Positions 11,428-22,711 of a stretch of 64,000 bases of DNA are shown piece by piece. Made by a program: the position numbers and the translations under genes. This stretch comes from Sparassis latifolia (Eukaryota > Basidiomycota > Agaricomycetes > Polyporales > Sparassidaceae): contig CM031561.1 of assembly GCA_018466975.1 (NCBI GenBank), positions 3,968,001 through 4,032,000 on the forward strand, in the 5' to 3' direction. The notes beneath the pieces were generated by a model. That model was not told the origin of the DNA, made no database searches, and saw only the letters and a list, made by a program, of their open reading frames with translations. Position 1 is the first letter of the stretch; each line of letters begins with the position of its first letter.

Positions 11428-14400
11428 TCAGTATGAGAATGAGTCTGTAATGCTGTAGCTTCGACGTACATGATCAAATGAAATAGAGGCCCATAGTTCT
11501 TGTCCCATGCGCTCAGAATGGATCGGAATGAGTGCAAGAGGTGTGTCAAGTGCTACCGCAGGTACAATCTCGTAACCGTGGAAGCGGTTGGCATAGGACA
11601 CGTGAATCCCGAGGAGATCCGAACTAAAAAAACATCGGTCAGCATATTATCAATGAGCTGAGAAGATTGATTGGACAGACTACGTGCACCATGGGAATGG
11701 GGGAATATCCTCATCTGAGACCATCCGATGAATGACCACACAAATGTGTGGTGCCTTTTCCGCGACCTTGATACCCAAAAGGGCCGCGATCTCGACGGGG
11801 CAATGCTCATTTGTGTTTTTATCCACAATAAATGCATAGCGATCTGCTTTAGTGCGCTTGTTTGAATCTGAACCATAGCGTATACCGTCCTTACGGATGT
11901 AAGTTAACGTGCGGGCCACTCGGGTCGCAACAAAAGCTGTTCCGTGACCGAGCGAAAGGTCGTCGATAAGATGAAGATCTGAATATAAGTGTTGACAATA
12001 GTCGAGAGCAAGGCAGTAGATACCGCCAGTTCCTGGACCAAGAAAAATGCGCAGATTGATATGCTTCCCCAGTACTCTGGGCAGTTTGACTCGATCTGCA
12101 GGTGACAACAATTAAATGTGCCGTGCAAAGAATGACAATGATATTGAATACCTGTCATCGCCTCACTGCGATAGATAGCAAGCTCCATCATCATACCTCC
12201 ACGTTCACTGCATCCTTCCGACTTGATGACTGCCTCGATGTACTCACGCTCTTTTGTATAAGCGTTCGCAGGCAGAGCAAGTAGATATTCATAGATTAGA
12301 TGGCATCGAACCCAGTATCGCATCAACGTGAGTTCCATGCGACCACCATCGTGGCCATTGGTATTGACTTTCTTGAACATCCCATTGAAGCACTCGAATG
12401 CAAATAACCACCAGCCATATACGGGCCCATAGAGCTTGATAAACTTTGCAAAATGTGTCGACAGATGGTTGTTAATAGTCAGGTCGATGCCCAGCTGCTG
12501 CAGAGTGCGGTTGTATTGTGTTAGAAAGTCTTGACCAATACGTGCTTGTGACATGGAGATCTTGTGCGATGCGAGCATACGGACACCAGCACATAGTAAA
12601 AGAATGGCAAAGTAGAGTGCCTTGCAGTTTCGAGAATGTGTTGGTCGTGTTTTTGCATTAGGCGGGATAGTTGGCTCGATGTTCGGAATGTGATCGTGTT
12701 CATCCTTCCAGCATACCCATAGGAGAACTGGTGTGATGGTAAGGAGACAGCGCCACTCGTCCGCCTTTTTCAAGGACTGATTCTCACCCAGCTGTAGAGC
12801 GGGAAGGTGAACAGATGAGCGCATCGCAGCAACAAACTCACATTCTTTGGGAGTCGGGTAACATGACTGGGCCAGCGAACCGAGTTCACTGTATCTTCGA
12901 ACTTCTGTTTCGGGGACTCATCACCTCCAGTGCCAGAGAACATGTACCCTTTGAAGAGTACATCGAGAAATAGATGGGCAATGATTCCTAGTGTGTATAT
13001 AAGTGATTAGAACAGTAAGATTGACGAGTATAAAATCACCTAAAAATACTGCATGCATGAAGTCAAGAACCATCTGGGACGAAGGAAGCCAGCCAGTGAG
13101 CAAGTTCATAATGCTCCAGCGAACCCCATGATCTCGGAGGGTTGCACTCTCACGACGAACATTGACCCCTTTTGCAGAGAATGCGTGTTTCAGCATTTTG
13201 TAGTCGTCTTTTGCTTCCTGAGCTGAAACTCGCTCATCAGTAGTGACAAATCATATGTAGTTGGTACAAAACTGCAAACAATTATCGTAGCCACTGGATT
13301 TGTTGATGTCAAGGATATCGATGTCGCAATAAAGGCAGGGGTGAAAATCATGATTGTGTCCTGCAGTGCCGCTAACCTTGCGAGCGGCAGGGGTGTCGCA
13401 GTTATCGCAGAGGAAGTTGGCGTAGACTTTCGCAGAATCTTGATCGTGAACACGCATCTCAATGCCTGATTAAAAATGATTTGTTCATTGAATGCTCTCA
13501 AAAACAGACAAAGTTCAGCATCACCATTGTGAAGGCTAATCATTTTCTTGATGCCTGGCTCCAGCGCATGATTAAGCTGCTGTTGGTTCAGCTCACCAGG
13601 ACCGGGTAGAACTGCAAGGCAAATTACGTTAAGCTGAAGGTACCGAAGCTCACGTGGAAGGTTGTTGATCGCAAGATAGATTGGACCCGTTGAATGCGGT
13701 CATCCAGAGAGAAGACCGAACCTATCAACAAGTTCAGCATAGTATATATCCTAGGACATTTATGTATGAACTCACCAGTCAAGATTCATGGAGAGCGCTA
13801 GTCCATAGCGATGGCTAACAAGCTTTGTTGCATTTGCACCATTCTCGCATGGTCGATCATGAACAGTACCCGTGGAGTTAACTTCTCGGACGGTACCAGT
13901 TTGCAGCTTGAACAGCATGTCCCCATCATAGATGTCCTCCATTTGATAGTCTTCATCATTGTTGCATCCGGCTTGATGGCTACGAAAATCGCACAGCGAT
14001 CTTGCAAAACCTGGGCGCATCATCATACGCCGGATGCTCTCGACGATGGAGACTTGTGGGTTAATCTTGATGGGATCGCGTCGGGTCCTACCGCTGGAGT
14101 CAAGAACTTCAACATAAATTTTACCCGAGCATCCAGGAACAGTGCAGTCCAGTGATGCGAGCTCCTTCAGTTCGTTCGGAGTGTGGTGCTTCCAACAGAC
14201 TGGGCAGATGGCATACTGTATGATCCATGCATCTGGATCGATGCCAAGACGTCGCCTAGCAGTAGCCAAAGTCCGAGCTGGCTGAGGGTTGATAGGAAGT
14301 TCGCCAGCTTGTGCATTCAGACAATCAAGTGACCGGTTTAGTTGTTGTGTCGCAGCTTTCCATGTCAAATTCTCAAACGTGTTACCCATTACTGCATGCA

Positions 14401-15021
14401 GGTATGCCATACGAATGCAAGACTCTTCATTGAAAGCCGGGATGGAGATGTGTGGCAGCTCATCTTGATCTCGATCTAAACCAGGAGTACCAACTGAGGG
14501 CGGCTCGACTTTGCAATAGTCGCCTCCAGGATGATTGTCAAGCTGAGGCGGAGGCTCCAGGATGGGTTCAGGAAAAGGAGATGGGGTTCGCGAAGGCACA
14601 GCATGCACCTCTAGATCAGCACCAGGAAAGTTCATGGCAGCATCTCCCAGGTCGCCAAAGTCCGCACCATGTCCGTGAGAAGCGCTCGGCTATAAATCGC
14701 AGTTAGAGAACATCTCCGAGGAAGTGATAGCACCTTTACTCGGCCAGAGTCTTGAACATCATTTGATCTGGATGCAGAAGCCAGAGGAAGCAAGGCGACA
14801 TTGTTTCGAGTAGTTGCCAGTAAGGGTTAGGAGATGGAAGGAAGTGACACCCCAGGTGCAGGACAAGGTAGCCCATATAACTTCAAGTGCTTAGCACAGA
14901 CTTGTTTGGTCTGAAACTCATACCCATCGGTGCTCTTGCTGCACTGTGCACAACAACATTGTATGCGCAGTGTGAGGGCCATCGGAGTCGAGAAAGCTAG
15001 ACAATCTTCTCGTCCACCCAC
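11428..15021 (-). CDS. Tnp2-like (Transposase_21, CACTA-lineage) transposase
   Basis: Multi-exon gene on the minus strand. N-terminal cysteine cluster CCCAQCSKSTDGYEF (about 14960), then an acidic/proline linker, then YAICPVCWKHHTPNELKEL and LDCTVPGCSGKIYVE (paired Cys motifs, about 14220-14130). The Tnp2 hallmark TGPIYLAINNLPRELRYLQL lies near 13680-13620 and GPGELNQQQLNHALEP near 13600. Next are GVRWSIMNLLTGW and VLDFMHAVFLG near 13080, LKKADEWRCL near 12770, and YGPVYGWWLFAFECFNGMF near 12430-12370. The C-terminal exons read GIRYGSDSNKRTKADRYAF, then WC|TSDLLGIHVSYANRFHGYE, stopping at 11428. This domain order is typical of basidiomycete Tnp2 proteins. No premature stop was noted, but I did not resolve every intron, so intactness is not proved. 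It would catalyse cut-and-paste movement of the 7477-19852 element. Confidence 0.8.
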
Positions 15022-15349
15022 AACTGGTCACTATTCAGAGTACCAGATGTAATCAGAGGTCTATGAAACAAAAGCAGTGGGGGCGCATATAGTCACACTG
15101 TCGGTGTTGTCTAGTATGGGGACTCATGCGTGACATCGACGCATGCTACACGTATATGCGTATGACCACGTGCCGGGAAAGCTCATGCCAAATCCTGAAT
15201 GAAAGTCACAATCATAGAAAATATACATTTTTCGACATTTCACGCGATGCAAAATGAAAGACAATCTCAGGATGTCATAATGTATGGATAATGCGACAGA
15301 ATCTCAGAGTCTCTAAAATTTCTCCCCATCCATAATCTGTGGTTTTGTG
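15022..15349. other. Spacer between transposase start and satellite array
   Basis: About 330 bp upstream of the transposase gene. No open frame or repeat recognised. It should contain the transposase promoter; I could not assign elements with confidence. Confidence 0.4.
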
Positions 15350-16850
15350 CTGTGTTTACATTCTGGTGATGGCGAGACTCAATTTGCCAAAAAGTCGCCA
15401 ACTTGGCTCTCCTTATCTGGCGAAGTTTGTCAAACTTGGAGGTCTGTCTGAAACTTGGAGAAGAGGATTTATAAATACCATTTTATGAGTTCCTGATATA
15501 TGGAGAGTCATGGCCTCGCATTCTGGTGATGGTGTGACTCAACTAGTAAAAAACTCACCATCCTGGCTCCCCTTCTTTGGCAAAGTGTGTTAAACTTAGG
15601 GCACTGTCTGAAACTTGTAGAAGAGAATTTATAAAGTGCAGTGCCACCATTTTAGACTTCCTGGGTATATGGCGAGCCATGGCTTTACATTCTGGTGATG
15701 ACGAGACTCAATTTGCCAAAAAGTCGCCAACCTGGCTCCCCTTCTTTGGCAAAGTGTGTTAAACTTAGGGCACTGTCTGAAACTTGTAGAAGAGAATTTA
15801 TAAAGTGCAGTGCCACCATTTTAGACTTCCTGGGTATATGGCGAGCCATGGCTTGACATTCTGATGATGGCGAGACTCAATTTGCCAAAAAGTCGCCAAC
15901 CTGGCTCTCCTTCTCTGGTGAAGTTTATTACACTTGGAGGACTGTCTGAAACTTGTAGCAGAGGATTTATAAAGTCAAATTTCATTATTTTATGAGTTTC
16001 TAGTATATGGCGAGCCATGGCTTTACATCCTGGTAATGGTGTGACTCAACTAGTAAAAAACTCGCCATCTTGGCTCTCCTTCTTTGGTGAAGTTTGTTAA
16101 ACTTGGAGCACTGTCTGAAACTTGTAGTAAGGGATTTATATAGTGAAGTGCCACCATTCTATGAGTTCCTGGTATATGGCGAGCCATGGCCTCACATTCT
16201 GGTGAAGGTGAGACTCGACCAGTAAAAAACTCAGCAATCTGACTCTCCTTCTCTAGTAAAGTTTGTCAAACTTGGAGGACTGTCTGGGATTGATAGTAGC
16301 TGCGGTATCAAGTGAAGCACCATCATTGTTTGAGTTTCTTGTAGTTGGGAGCTATGGCTTAATATCCTGATAATGGCTAGACTCAACCAATAAACACATC
16401 GTTAATCTGGCTCTTCTTCTCTGGTGAAGTTAGTCAGACTTGAAGCACTGTCTGGAATTTATAGTAGACATTTCATAATGTGAAGTGCCATCACTTTCTG
16501 AGTTCCTGATCAATGGTGAGCCACAGCTTTATATCCTGATAATAGCTAGACCCAACCAGGAACAAAATGACCAATCTGGCACTTGTTCTCTGGTAAAGGT
16601 TGTATAACCTGAAGCACGGTTTAAAAATTGCAGTAAATGTTATATCAAGTGGTGCCAGCATTTCGTGTGTTCCTTATAGATGGTGAGCCACAGTGAAAAT
16701 GTAACTGGCAACCTGATACTTCTTTTTTCACATACACTGATGAATTTCATATGATATGAAGTACTGACTATAAGTTGTAGCAGTGGCTATATACTGTGAT
16801 GTCCTTTTATATGGACTTTTGGCTGATGTCAGGCTATGTTTGTACAAAGT
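15350..16850 (+). repeat. Forward tandem array of the ~168-bp repeat
   Basis: Successive units begin near 15355, 15510, 15680, 15850, 16015 and 16185 (the TTTACATTCTGGTGATGGCG-type block), giving a period of about 165-170 bp. From about 16300 onward the units become progressively more diverged (e.g. TTAATATCCTGATAATGGCT). The same repeat lies inverted at 17780-19137, so 15350-19137 is a large imperfect palindrome. Confidence 0.85.
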
Positions 16851-17779
16851 GTGGATGCACTGAGATTCAATGCTGACAATCTGCTATTTATTATAAAGTG
16901 AAGTATCTAAGCCTTTCAAAACTTAGAGCAGCAGTTGCATTACTGTTTAATGTCAGTGTTGTATGACTTTGTAGTTGGTTGTGAGCCACATCTAATCATC
17001 CTAAATACACTCACAAGTTAGCATGCTAACTGGCTGTGATAATCTTATATATATATAACATGGAAGAGCGACTAAATCTTATAACAGCAGTTGTATGCTC
17101 TAAATTAGAAGCCTTGCATTACTTCTTGAAGTTTAGCAAGATACACACAGCCATTCTAATGATCTGTGAACACTTTGAGAAGTTCAGCATACAACTTACC
17201 ATTTCTCTGCATGATACTATGTGTAATAAAGTACAACACTTTATATGCGAGATATGAAGTTGTGGTTAGTTTTGATCGTAATCACTTAGTGTTATGTGAA
17301 GAATTCAATATTGTCTACCTTTAATGAACTTCACGTGACTTGCTGAACTGGTCAAGGAATCACACTTTTCTTTTTAGTCTTTGAGTGCACATACATCTAC
17401 ATGAACGTAATGGCTCCTATATGTGTTTTCTTCTATACATTTGAGATTCTTCTTTAATACATTTTTCTATCTACATTAAATGATGATGATTATATAGACC
17501 TTATATCACAGCTAGATAGATTCTTGACAAGCTTATAAGAAGTCTATAGAGCTTGGAGTGAAATATTGCTAACTCTTCTGAAGTGAACTTTGCTGTTTTT
17601 TAAGAAGTAAAGCTTGCCAATCACTTAACATTACAGTTAACTACATGTTGTCTTGAAAAAGATATATCTGTCATTTAGTTATCTGAGAAGCAAAACACAC
17701 TTCATGAACATAAGTGTAGCTCTTTCCAAAGAGTTACACTTAATTGTTATTGAGAATTAATATCTGTTAAGTCACGATA
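16851..17779. other. AT-rich core between the inverted satellite arrays
   Basis: About 930 bp of AT-rich sequence with no credible coding frame. It forms the centre of the palindrome made by the two ~168-bp arrays. Faint traces of the repeat seem to continue inward from both sides. Confidence 0.5.
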
Positions 17780-19137
17780 TGATATTGGTACTCCAAGTTG
17801 CAGTTCATACTCCACAGTATATAACTTTGGCCATAAGTTTCAGATGATACTCCATTGTATACAGACTTTATTACAGAAGCAGTGCTGGCTGGTCGTTTAG
17901 CATTTTTATGTGTGAAACTATGGCTGGCTATCAATCAGGAACTCATAACATGGTGGCCCTTCACTTTATACAACAGCTGTTATCAATTTCAGACAGTGCT
18001 TCAAGTTGAATTAACTTTACCAGAGAAGGACCACCAGGTTAGTGAAGAATCACCAGATTAAGTTTAGCCATTGTCAGGATGTGAAGCCATGGCTCAACGT
18101 CTATCAGGAACTCATGAAATGGTGGTGCTTTACTTTATATACCAACTACTATGAATTTCAGATATGTTCCAAGTTTTATGAACTTTGCCAAAAAAGGAGA
18201 GCCAGGTTGGCGACTTTTTGGCAAATTGAGTCTCATCATCACCAGAATGTAAAGCCATGGCTCTCCATATACCCAGGAAGTCTAAAATGGTGGCACTGTA
18301 CTTTATAAATTCTCTTCTACAAGTTTCAGACAGTGCCCTAAGTTTAACAAACTTTGCCAAAGAAGGAGAGCCAGGATGGTGCATTTTTTACTAGTTGAGT
18401 CACACCATTACCAGGATGTAAAGCCATGGCTCGCCATATACTAGGAACTTATAAAATGATGGAATTTAACTTCATGAATCCTCTGCTACAAGTTTCAAAC
18501 AGTCTTCCAAGTTTAACAAACTTCACCAGAGAAGGAGAGCCAGGTTGGCGACTTTTTGGCAAATTGAGTCTCGCCATCACCAGAATGTAAAGCCATGGCT
18601 CACCATATACCAGGAACTTATAGAATGGTGGAACTGCACTTTATAAGTCCTCTTCTGCAAGTTTCAGACCGACCTCCCAGTTTAATAACTTCGCCAGAGA
18701 AGGAGAGCCAGGTTGGCGACTTTTTGGCAAATTGAGTCTTGCCATCACCAGAATGTAAAGCCATGGCTCGCCATATACTAGGAACTCATAGAATGGTGGC
18801 ACTGCACTTTATAAGTCCTCTTCTACAAGTTTCAGAGTCCTCCAAGTTTAATAAACTTCACCAAAGAAGGAAAGCCAGGATGGCGAGTTTTTTACTAGTT
18901 AAATCACACCATTACCAGGATGTAAAGTCACAGCTCGCCATATACTAGAAACTTATAGAATGGTGGCACTGCACTTTATAAGTCCTCTTTTACAAGTTTC
19001 AGACAGACCTCCAAGTTTAACAAACTTCGCCAGAGAAGAAGAGCCAGGTTGGTGACTTTTTGGCAAATTGAGTCTCGCCATCACCAGCATGTAAAGCCAT
19101 GGCTCACCATATACCTAGGAAGTCTAAAATAGTGGCA
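17780..19137 (-). repeat. Inverted tandem array of the ~168-bp repeat
   Basis: Units appear as reverse complements, for example GGAGAGCCAGGTTGGCGACT near 18197, 18535 and 18703, and CCAGAATGTAAAGCCATGGC near 18243, 18580 and 18750. Units near 17800-18100 are diverged, while those toward 19137 are close to each other. This mirrors the gradient of the forward array. Confidence 0.85.
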
Positions 19138-19740
19138 CTGGGCCTATCACTCAGTACTACCATGGTGACGGTGGGTCGATGGCTGTATAATAGCAGTGTG
19201 GCAGTCGGCCGATGGCTCAGAAATACACCTATGGTGGTGGGCCCATTGCTCAGAACACTACCTATGGCAGTGGGCCGATGGCTGTATAATAGCAGCATGG
19301 TGGTCGGCCGATGGCTCAGAAATACACCTATGGCGGTCGGCCCATTGCTCAGAACACTACCTATGGCAGTGGGCTGATTGCTCAGAACACTACCTATGGC
19401 GGTGGGCTGATCACTCAGAACTACACCTATGGAGGTCGGCCCATCGCTCAGAACACTACCTATGATGGTGGGCTGATCGCTCAGAATACTACCTATGGCG
19501 GTGGGCTGATGGCTGTATAATAGCAGCATGGTGGTCGGCCGATGGCTCAGAAATGCACCTATGGCAGTCGGCCCATTGCTCAGAACACTACCTATGGCGG
19601 TTGGCCCATCGCTCAGAACACTACCTATGGCGGTGGGCCAATGGCTGTATAATAGCCCCATGGCGGTGGGCCGATTGCTCAGAAATATACCTATGGCGGT
19701 GGGCCGATCGCTCCAGCCTTCCCTTCATCATCATGAGCCG
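19138..19740. repeat. Right subterminal minisatellite, 33-bp unit
   Basis: Regular 33-bp units such as CTATGGCGGTGGGCTGATCG followed by CTCAGAATACTAC, alternating with variants carrying GTGGGCCGATGGCTGTATAA. Because 33 is divisible by three, both strands show long repetitive open frames that are not genes. Reverse-complement counterpart of the GGCCCA-core array at 7566-8640. Confidence 0.9.
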
Positions 19741-19764
19741 ATCGCTTACAGCTCCCTACACAGA

Positions 19765-19852
19765 CCGATGGGCCGACGTCCGCTGGCTGTCCAGTTCATG
19801 ACAATGTCAGGGTCAATGGGAGTCCAGTTCACAAACATGACTGAATGGGCTG
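19765..19852 (-). repeat. Right terminal inverted repeat of the Tnp2 element
   Basis: Reverse complement begins CAGCCCATTCAGTCATGTT and contains CCTGACATTGTCATGAACTG, matching 7477-7565. It abuts the second copy of tttgtag at 19853-19859, immediately followed by the host exon for VEAVY. Confidence 0.85.
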
Positions 19853-21042
19853 TTTGTAGACAGCCTCTACTTCGTCAGCATATGTGTTGATGCAAATCTG
19901 GTGATGGATAGTTCCCTTCACGGTCAACTGGAAGGGCTTTGTGGTATTGGTCACGATGATCATCTGGAGATCTTGTCAACCTGATTCCCTTCGAAATAGT
20001 AATGGAAGAATTTCTACCTCCTTGAAGACCCTTGAGTGGGACAGCGCGAAGGCATTGACTTTCTCCACAGTCGGCCTGGGATGACAGTCAAACACGTGTC
20101 TGTAGTAACTAGAACAGACACCTACCAGATCTTGTTCAAGCGGAATGCGGCCAACTTCTCCTCATCATTGGGATCAAATGGCTCAGTGGGTTGGATAAGC
20201 ACGCCATTCTGGAAGCGGCCTCGCCCAAATATGAGTGCGGCTTGAATGTGAGGATCGGCGACAAATATCGCCTCTGCATCCCAAATGTCAACTACTGAAA
20301 AGCAGCTTCAGGCCTCGCTATTCCACTCACCCAAAGGAGTGGGATTAGTTTATCATGGAAGGGCATATCAGTGTCTAACAGATGAAGTGAATTGAATAGG
20401 CACACCTTCTCTCCCATTGACAACATAATCTGGTCGTCCACACGGCCATACACCCTGTAATACCCCAGCAATGTGGCATGCTTCTGGAACAGGTCGCTCG
20501 GTTGCATATCCAGGCCTCTCATTGATAGTCGTATTGATAACAAAAGGTGTCAAGGAGTGCCCCGCCTGAAATGAGTCAACACTGCTCTTAGACATTTGTT
20601 GTACGAGTGAACCATCAACTTATGAGAACCACAGGCTCAAAAAGGTCATCTGAATCTTCTTGGGGAATCATTTCTACCTCAGCATGTACCAAGATCTTCG
20701 AGTACTCCCAGGTAGGATGCTTGGACATGTCGGGGAGGAACGTGTTCATCACGGTGAACTCAGTTCTGAGAGTGGGCTATTGGATGATGTAGCGAAGTAA
20801 TGTACACATCAGACTCACGTGCCGTATACAGAGAGTAAGGGAACGCCTGCTGCGAATAGCCTGTCTCCTACGGCCTGGCTCAGTGGTCCACCACCGTACA
20901 TTTAGTGAACTCTAGTGAATGAATGCGCACAAAAGTGACAAACAGATATACCAAGATCTTTAGTGCTCATAGCTTCGGAATGTTTTCAGGAGATTTGCTC
21001 CAGTCCTGCATAATGCAATGAGCTGTGCCTGTAATCAGTGAT
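19853..21042 (-). pseudogene. Reductase gene fragment 4: adenylation domain core and C-terminus
   Basis: Reading leftwards: DWSKSPENIPKL, an in-frame TGA, ALKIL; then YGGGPLSQAVGDRLFAAGVP and LLSVYGT (near 20890-20815); KHPTWEYSKI; TPFVINTTINERPGYAT; YRVYGRVDDQIMLSMGEK (near 20470-20410, the A8-type motif); AALIFGRGRFQNGVLIQP (near 20240-20190); and finally TTKPFQLTVKGTIHHQ (A10-like, with the conserved Lys) and ADEVEAVYK at the junction. Exons are separated by short introns. These motifs are those of fungal NRPS-like adenylate-forming reductases. The only obvious lesion besides the flanking insertions is the TGA. Confidence 0.85.
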
Positions 21043-21240
21043 GTCAGTTATGAAAGATAATCTTTTTTATCAATAAGTAGCAAATTTTCATGAGAATTGC
21101 TACTTTTAAGTAGACTTATCTGTAAGTGCATAGATTAATTTAGGATAATCTTAATATAATCTTCCAGATAATCTGAGGATAATCTTCTGAATAATCTGAG
21201 AATAATCTGAAGATTAGCAATAAAATACAATTTTAACTTT

Positions 21241-21338
21241 GACACCAGCCAGGATTGAACCCTGAACCTTAGGTTGATTTTATAGAATATAATTCCAAGT
21301 GACACTTTAGACCACTTGACCATTAGGCCATACATCAC
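21241..21338 (-). repeat. tRNA-like sequence in left arm
   Basis: On the minus strand it contains TGGCCTAATGGTCAAGTGG (A-box/D-arm-like) and, about 60 bases later, GGTTCAATCCTGGC (B-box-like, compare GGTTCRANTCC). I see no complementary acceptor stem, so it is a tRNA-derived relic rather than a functional tRNA gene. Confidence 0.55.
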
Positions 21339-21925
21339 AACTATCTTATATTAAATTAGACATCTTTTTATTGAAAAAGACTTAGCCAAATTCTGTCTAT
21401 TAGAAAAGAGTAAGTAAAAGACACTTGACTTTTATCATAGATAGACAAGACTTATAAACAAACATTACTCTGAGTCTTATAGTCTTTTCTAATGCTTGCA
21501 GCCTTCATATAATGTAGTACAATATGTAATTAATAGAATATATGTTTCTACAGTTACTTCAGCAAAACAGAACTTTGCTATACAATTAGAAGATAGCCAT
21601 AAAGATCTTGTATATATAAGTGCTCAGTCTATAATATAATAGACTCTAGAGTATAAGCCTAAAATGAACAAATAAAATACTGTCTCTCAATAACTTGTTA
21701 TATATTATAGATGACTATATTAAGATACTCTATAGTACTGCATGATAGTTTACAAAAACTGTAAGCTGTAGAACAAGACTATAATAAGATGCAGAGTACT
21801 GTTTGTCTATAAGGCTTGTCTATCTATGATAAAAGTCAAGTGTTTTTTACTTACTCTTTTCTAATAGACAGAATTTGGCTAAGTCTTTTTCAAGAAAAAG
21901 ATGTCTAATTTAATATAAGATAGTT

Positions 21926-22023
21926 GTGATGTATGGCCTAATGGTCAAGTGGTCTAAAGTGTTACTTGAAATTATATTTTATAAAATCAACCTAAGGTCC
22001 AGGGTTCAATCCTGGCTGGTGTC
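21926..22023 (+). repeat. tRNA-like sequence in right arm
   Basis: Inverted copy of the block at 21241-21338. Here the T-arm is perfect: CCAGG GTTCAAT CCTGG, preceded by TATGGCCTAATGGTCAAGTG. It could supply an internal RNA polymerase III promoter, which is an inference from the A- and B-box-like sequences. Confidence 0.55.
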
Positions 22024-22234
22024 AAAGTTAAAATTGTATTTTATTGCTAATCTTCAGATTATTCTCAGATTATCCAGAAGATTATCTGAAAGATTATCTG
22101 AAAGATTATCTGAAAGATTATATTACGATTATCCTGAGTTAATCTATGCACCTACAAATAAGTCTACTTAAAAGTAGCAATTCTTATGAAAATTTGCTAC
22201 TTATTGATAGAAAAGATTATCTTTCATAACTGAC

Positions 22235-22338
22235 AAAGATGCTGTAATGAATCATAATTCCTGAGTATACCTCAACGAAACTAGGCACCGTCATGGTAAG
22301 CTGGCTACCGGTACTGATAATCACGTCCAAGAATAGTT
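22235..22338 (-). pseudogene. Reductase gene fragment 3: short adenylation-domain exon piece
   Basis: Only 104 bp of host sequence lies between two insertions. On the minus strand it continues the exon broken by the copia element: LDVIISTGSQLTMTVPSFVE, then a GTATAC donor. The adjoining residues PVVPTPELF are on the other side of the copia element at 36615 onward. The copia target duplication tagtt occupies 22334-22338. Confidence 0.85.
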
Positions 22339-22711
22339 TGTTAGATTAAATAATCCATCAGTCTCTTAAGTGTCTAGACTCAAAGCAATGCAAGATGCTG
22401 TACACCTAGATACCTATTGATCAGGCTGTGCTATGCACTGCTATGTAGAAGCTATGCATAGCTATGCCTGCCTATGTTCATAGCTACAATCCTGTGTTAC
22501 TCACAGGTTTGTATAGCCACACTCTAGGTAGATATAAACCCCCTAGAGTCCACTCTGAGTCCCCAGTGACTCACTTCTGGACTCTAGGTGAGTAGAGTAC
22601 TTTGTCCTCAATATTATTAAGTGACTCACTTCTGGACTCTAGCTGTGTTGCCCAGCTCTTCTGTCCTGTTATTTGAGTCCCCTACAAAGTCTGCATATTG
22701 CGACTTTATTA
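22339..22711 (+). repeat. Copia 5' LTR
   Basis: Starts TGTTAGATTA and ends CGACTTTATTA. Contains a TATA box and a tandem duplication of AGTGACTCACTTCTGGACTC. The only difference from the 3' LTR noticed is an A/G at base 11. Confidence 0.93.
22533..22538 (+). promoter_or_regulatory. TATA box in copia 5' LTR
   Basis: TATAAA in GATATAAACCCCC, about 195 bp into the LTR. Placement in the middle of the LTR fits the U3 promoter of a copia element. An identical copy is in the 3' LTR. Confidence 0.5.

Larger units (their letters stand above)
7477..19852. mobile_element. 12.4-kb Tnp2-type DNA transposon inserted in the reductase gene
   Basis: The ends form imperfect terminal inverted repeats: left CACACCGTTCAGTCATGTT, right (reverse complement) CAGCCCATTCAGTCATGTT. 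They continue for about 88 bp and include the shared block GGACAGCCAGCGGACGTCGG. The 7-mer tttgtag flanks both ends (7470-7476 and 19853-19859), and removing the element plus one copy restores the exon for VEAVYKAVQD. Inside, from left: a GGGCCCA minisatellite, subterminal ~168-bp repeats, a plus-strand companion gene (9474-11296), a minus-strand Tnp2 transposase (11428-15021), a forward ~168-bp array, an AT-rich core, an inverted array, and a second minisatellite. Tnp2 (Transposase_21) proteins belong to the CACTA/EnSpm lineage, which normally makes 3-bp duplications; the longer flanking repeat here is unusual (an 8-bp repeat with one mismatch is also possible). Confidence 0.85.
21043..22234. 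mobile_element. 1.2-kb inverted-repeat element with tRNA-like arms
   Basis: Two arms of roughly 390 bp (about 21043-21430 and 21830-22234) are reverse complements. The outer ends read GTCAGTTATGAAAGATAATC on both sides. Each arm contains one tRNA-like block and a stretch of repeated GATTATCTGAAA-type units. The central ~400 bp is AT-rich and non-coding. No convincing target duplication was found. In the host gene it falls inside an intron: SFVE, then GTATAC donor, the element, a GCAG acceptor, and DWSKSPENIP. No transposase, so either a non-autonomous DNA element or two head-to-head SINE-like copies. Confidence 0.75.

Noticed and set aside
16851..17779. AT-rich core considered as a centromere-like or replication-origin segment
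   Set aside because: Only base composition and flanking repeats support this; it is internal to a transposon with defined ends, so no such function is claimed.
19104..19890. Long open frames on both strands with repeating ALLRTLPMAVG- or SVLSNGPTAIG-type units, suggesting a repeat protein
   Set aside because: They are produced by a 33-bp minisatellite whose period is a multiple of three, so several frames stay open at once. The same sequence is a subterminal array of the transposon.
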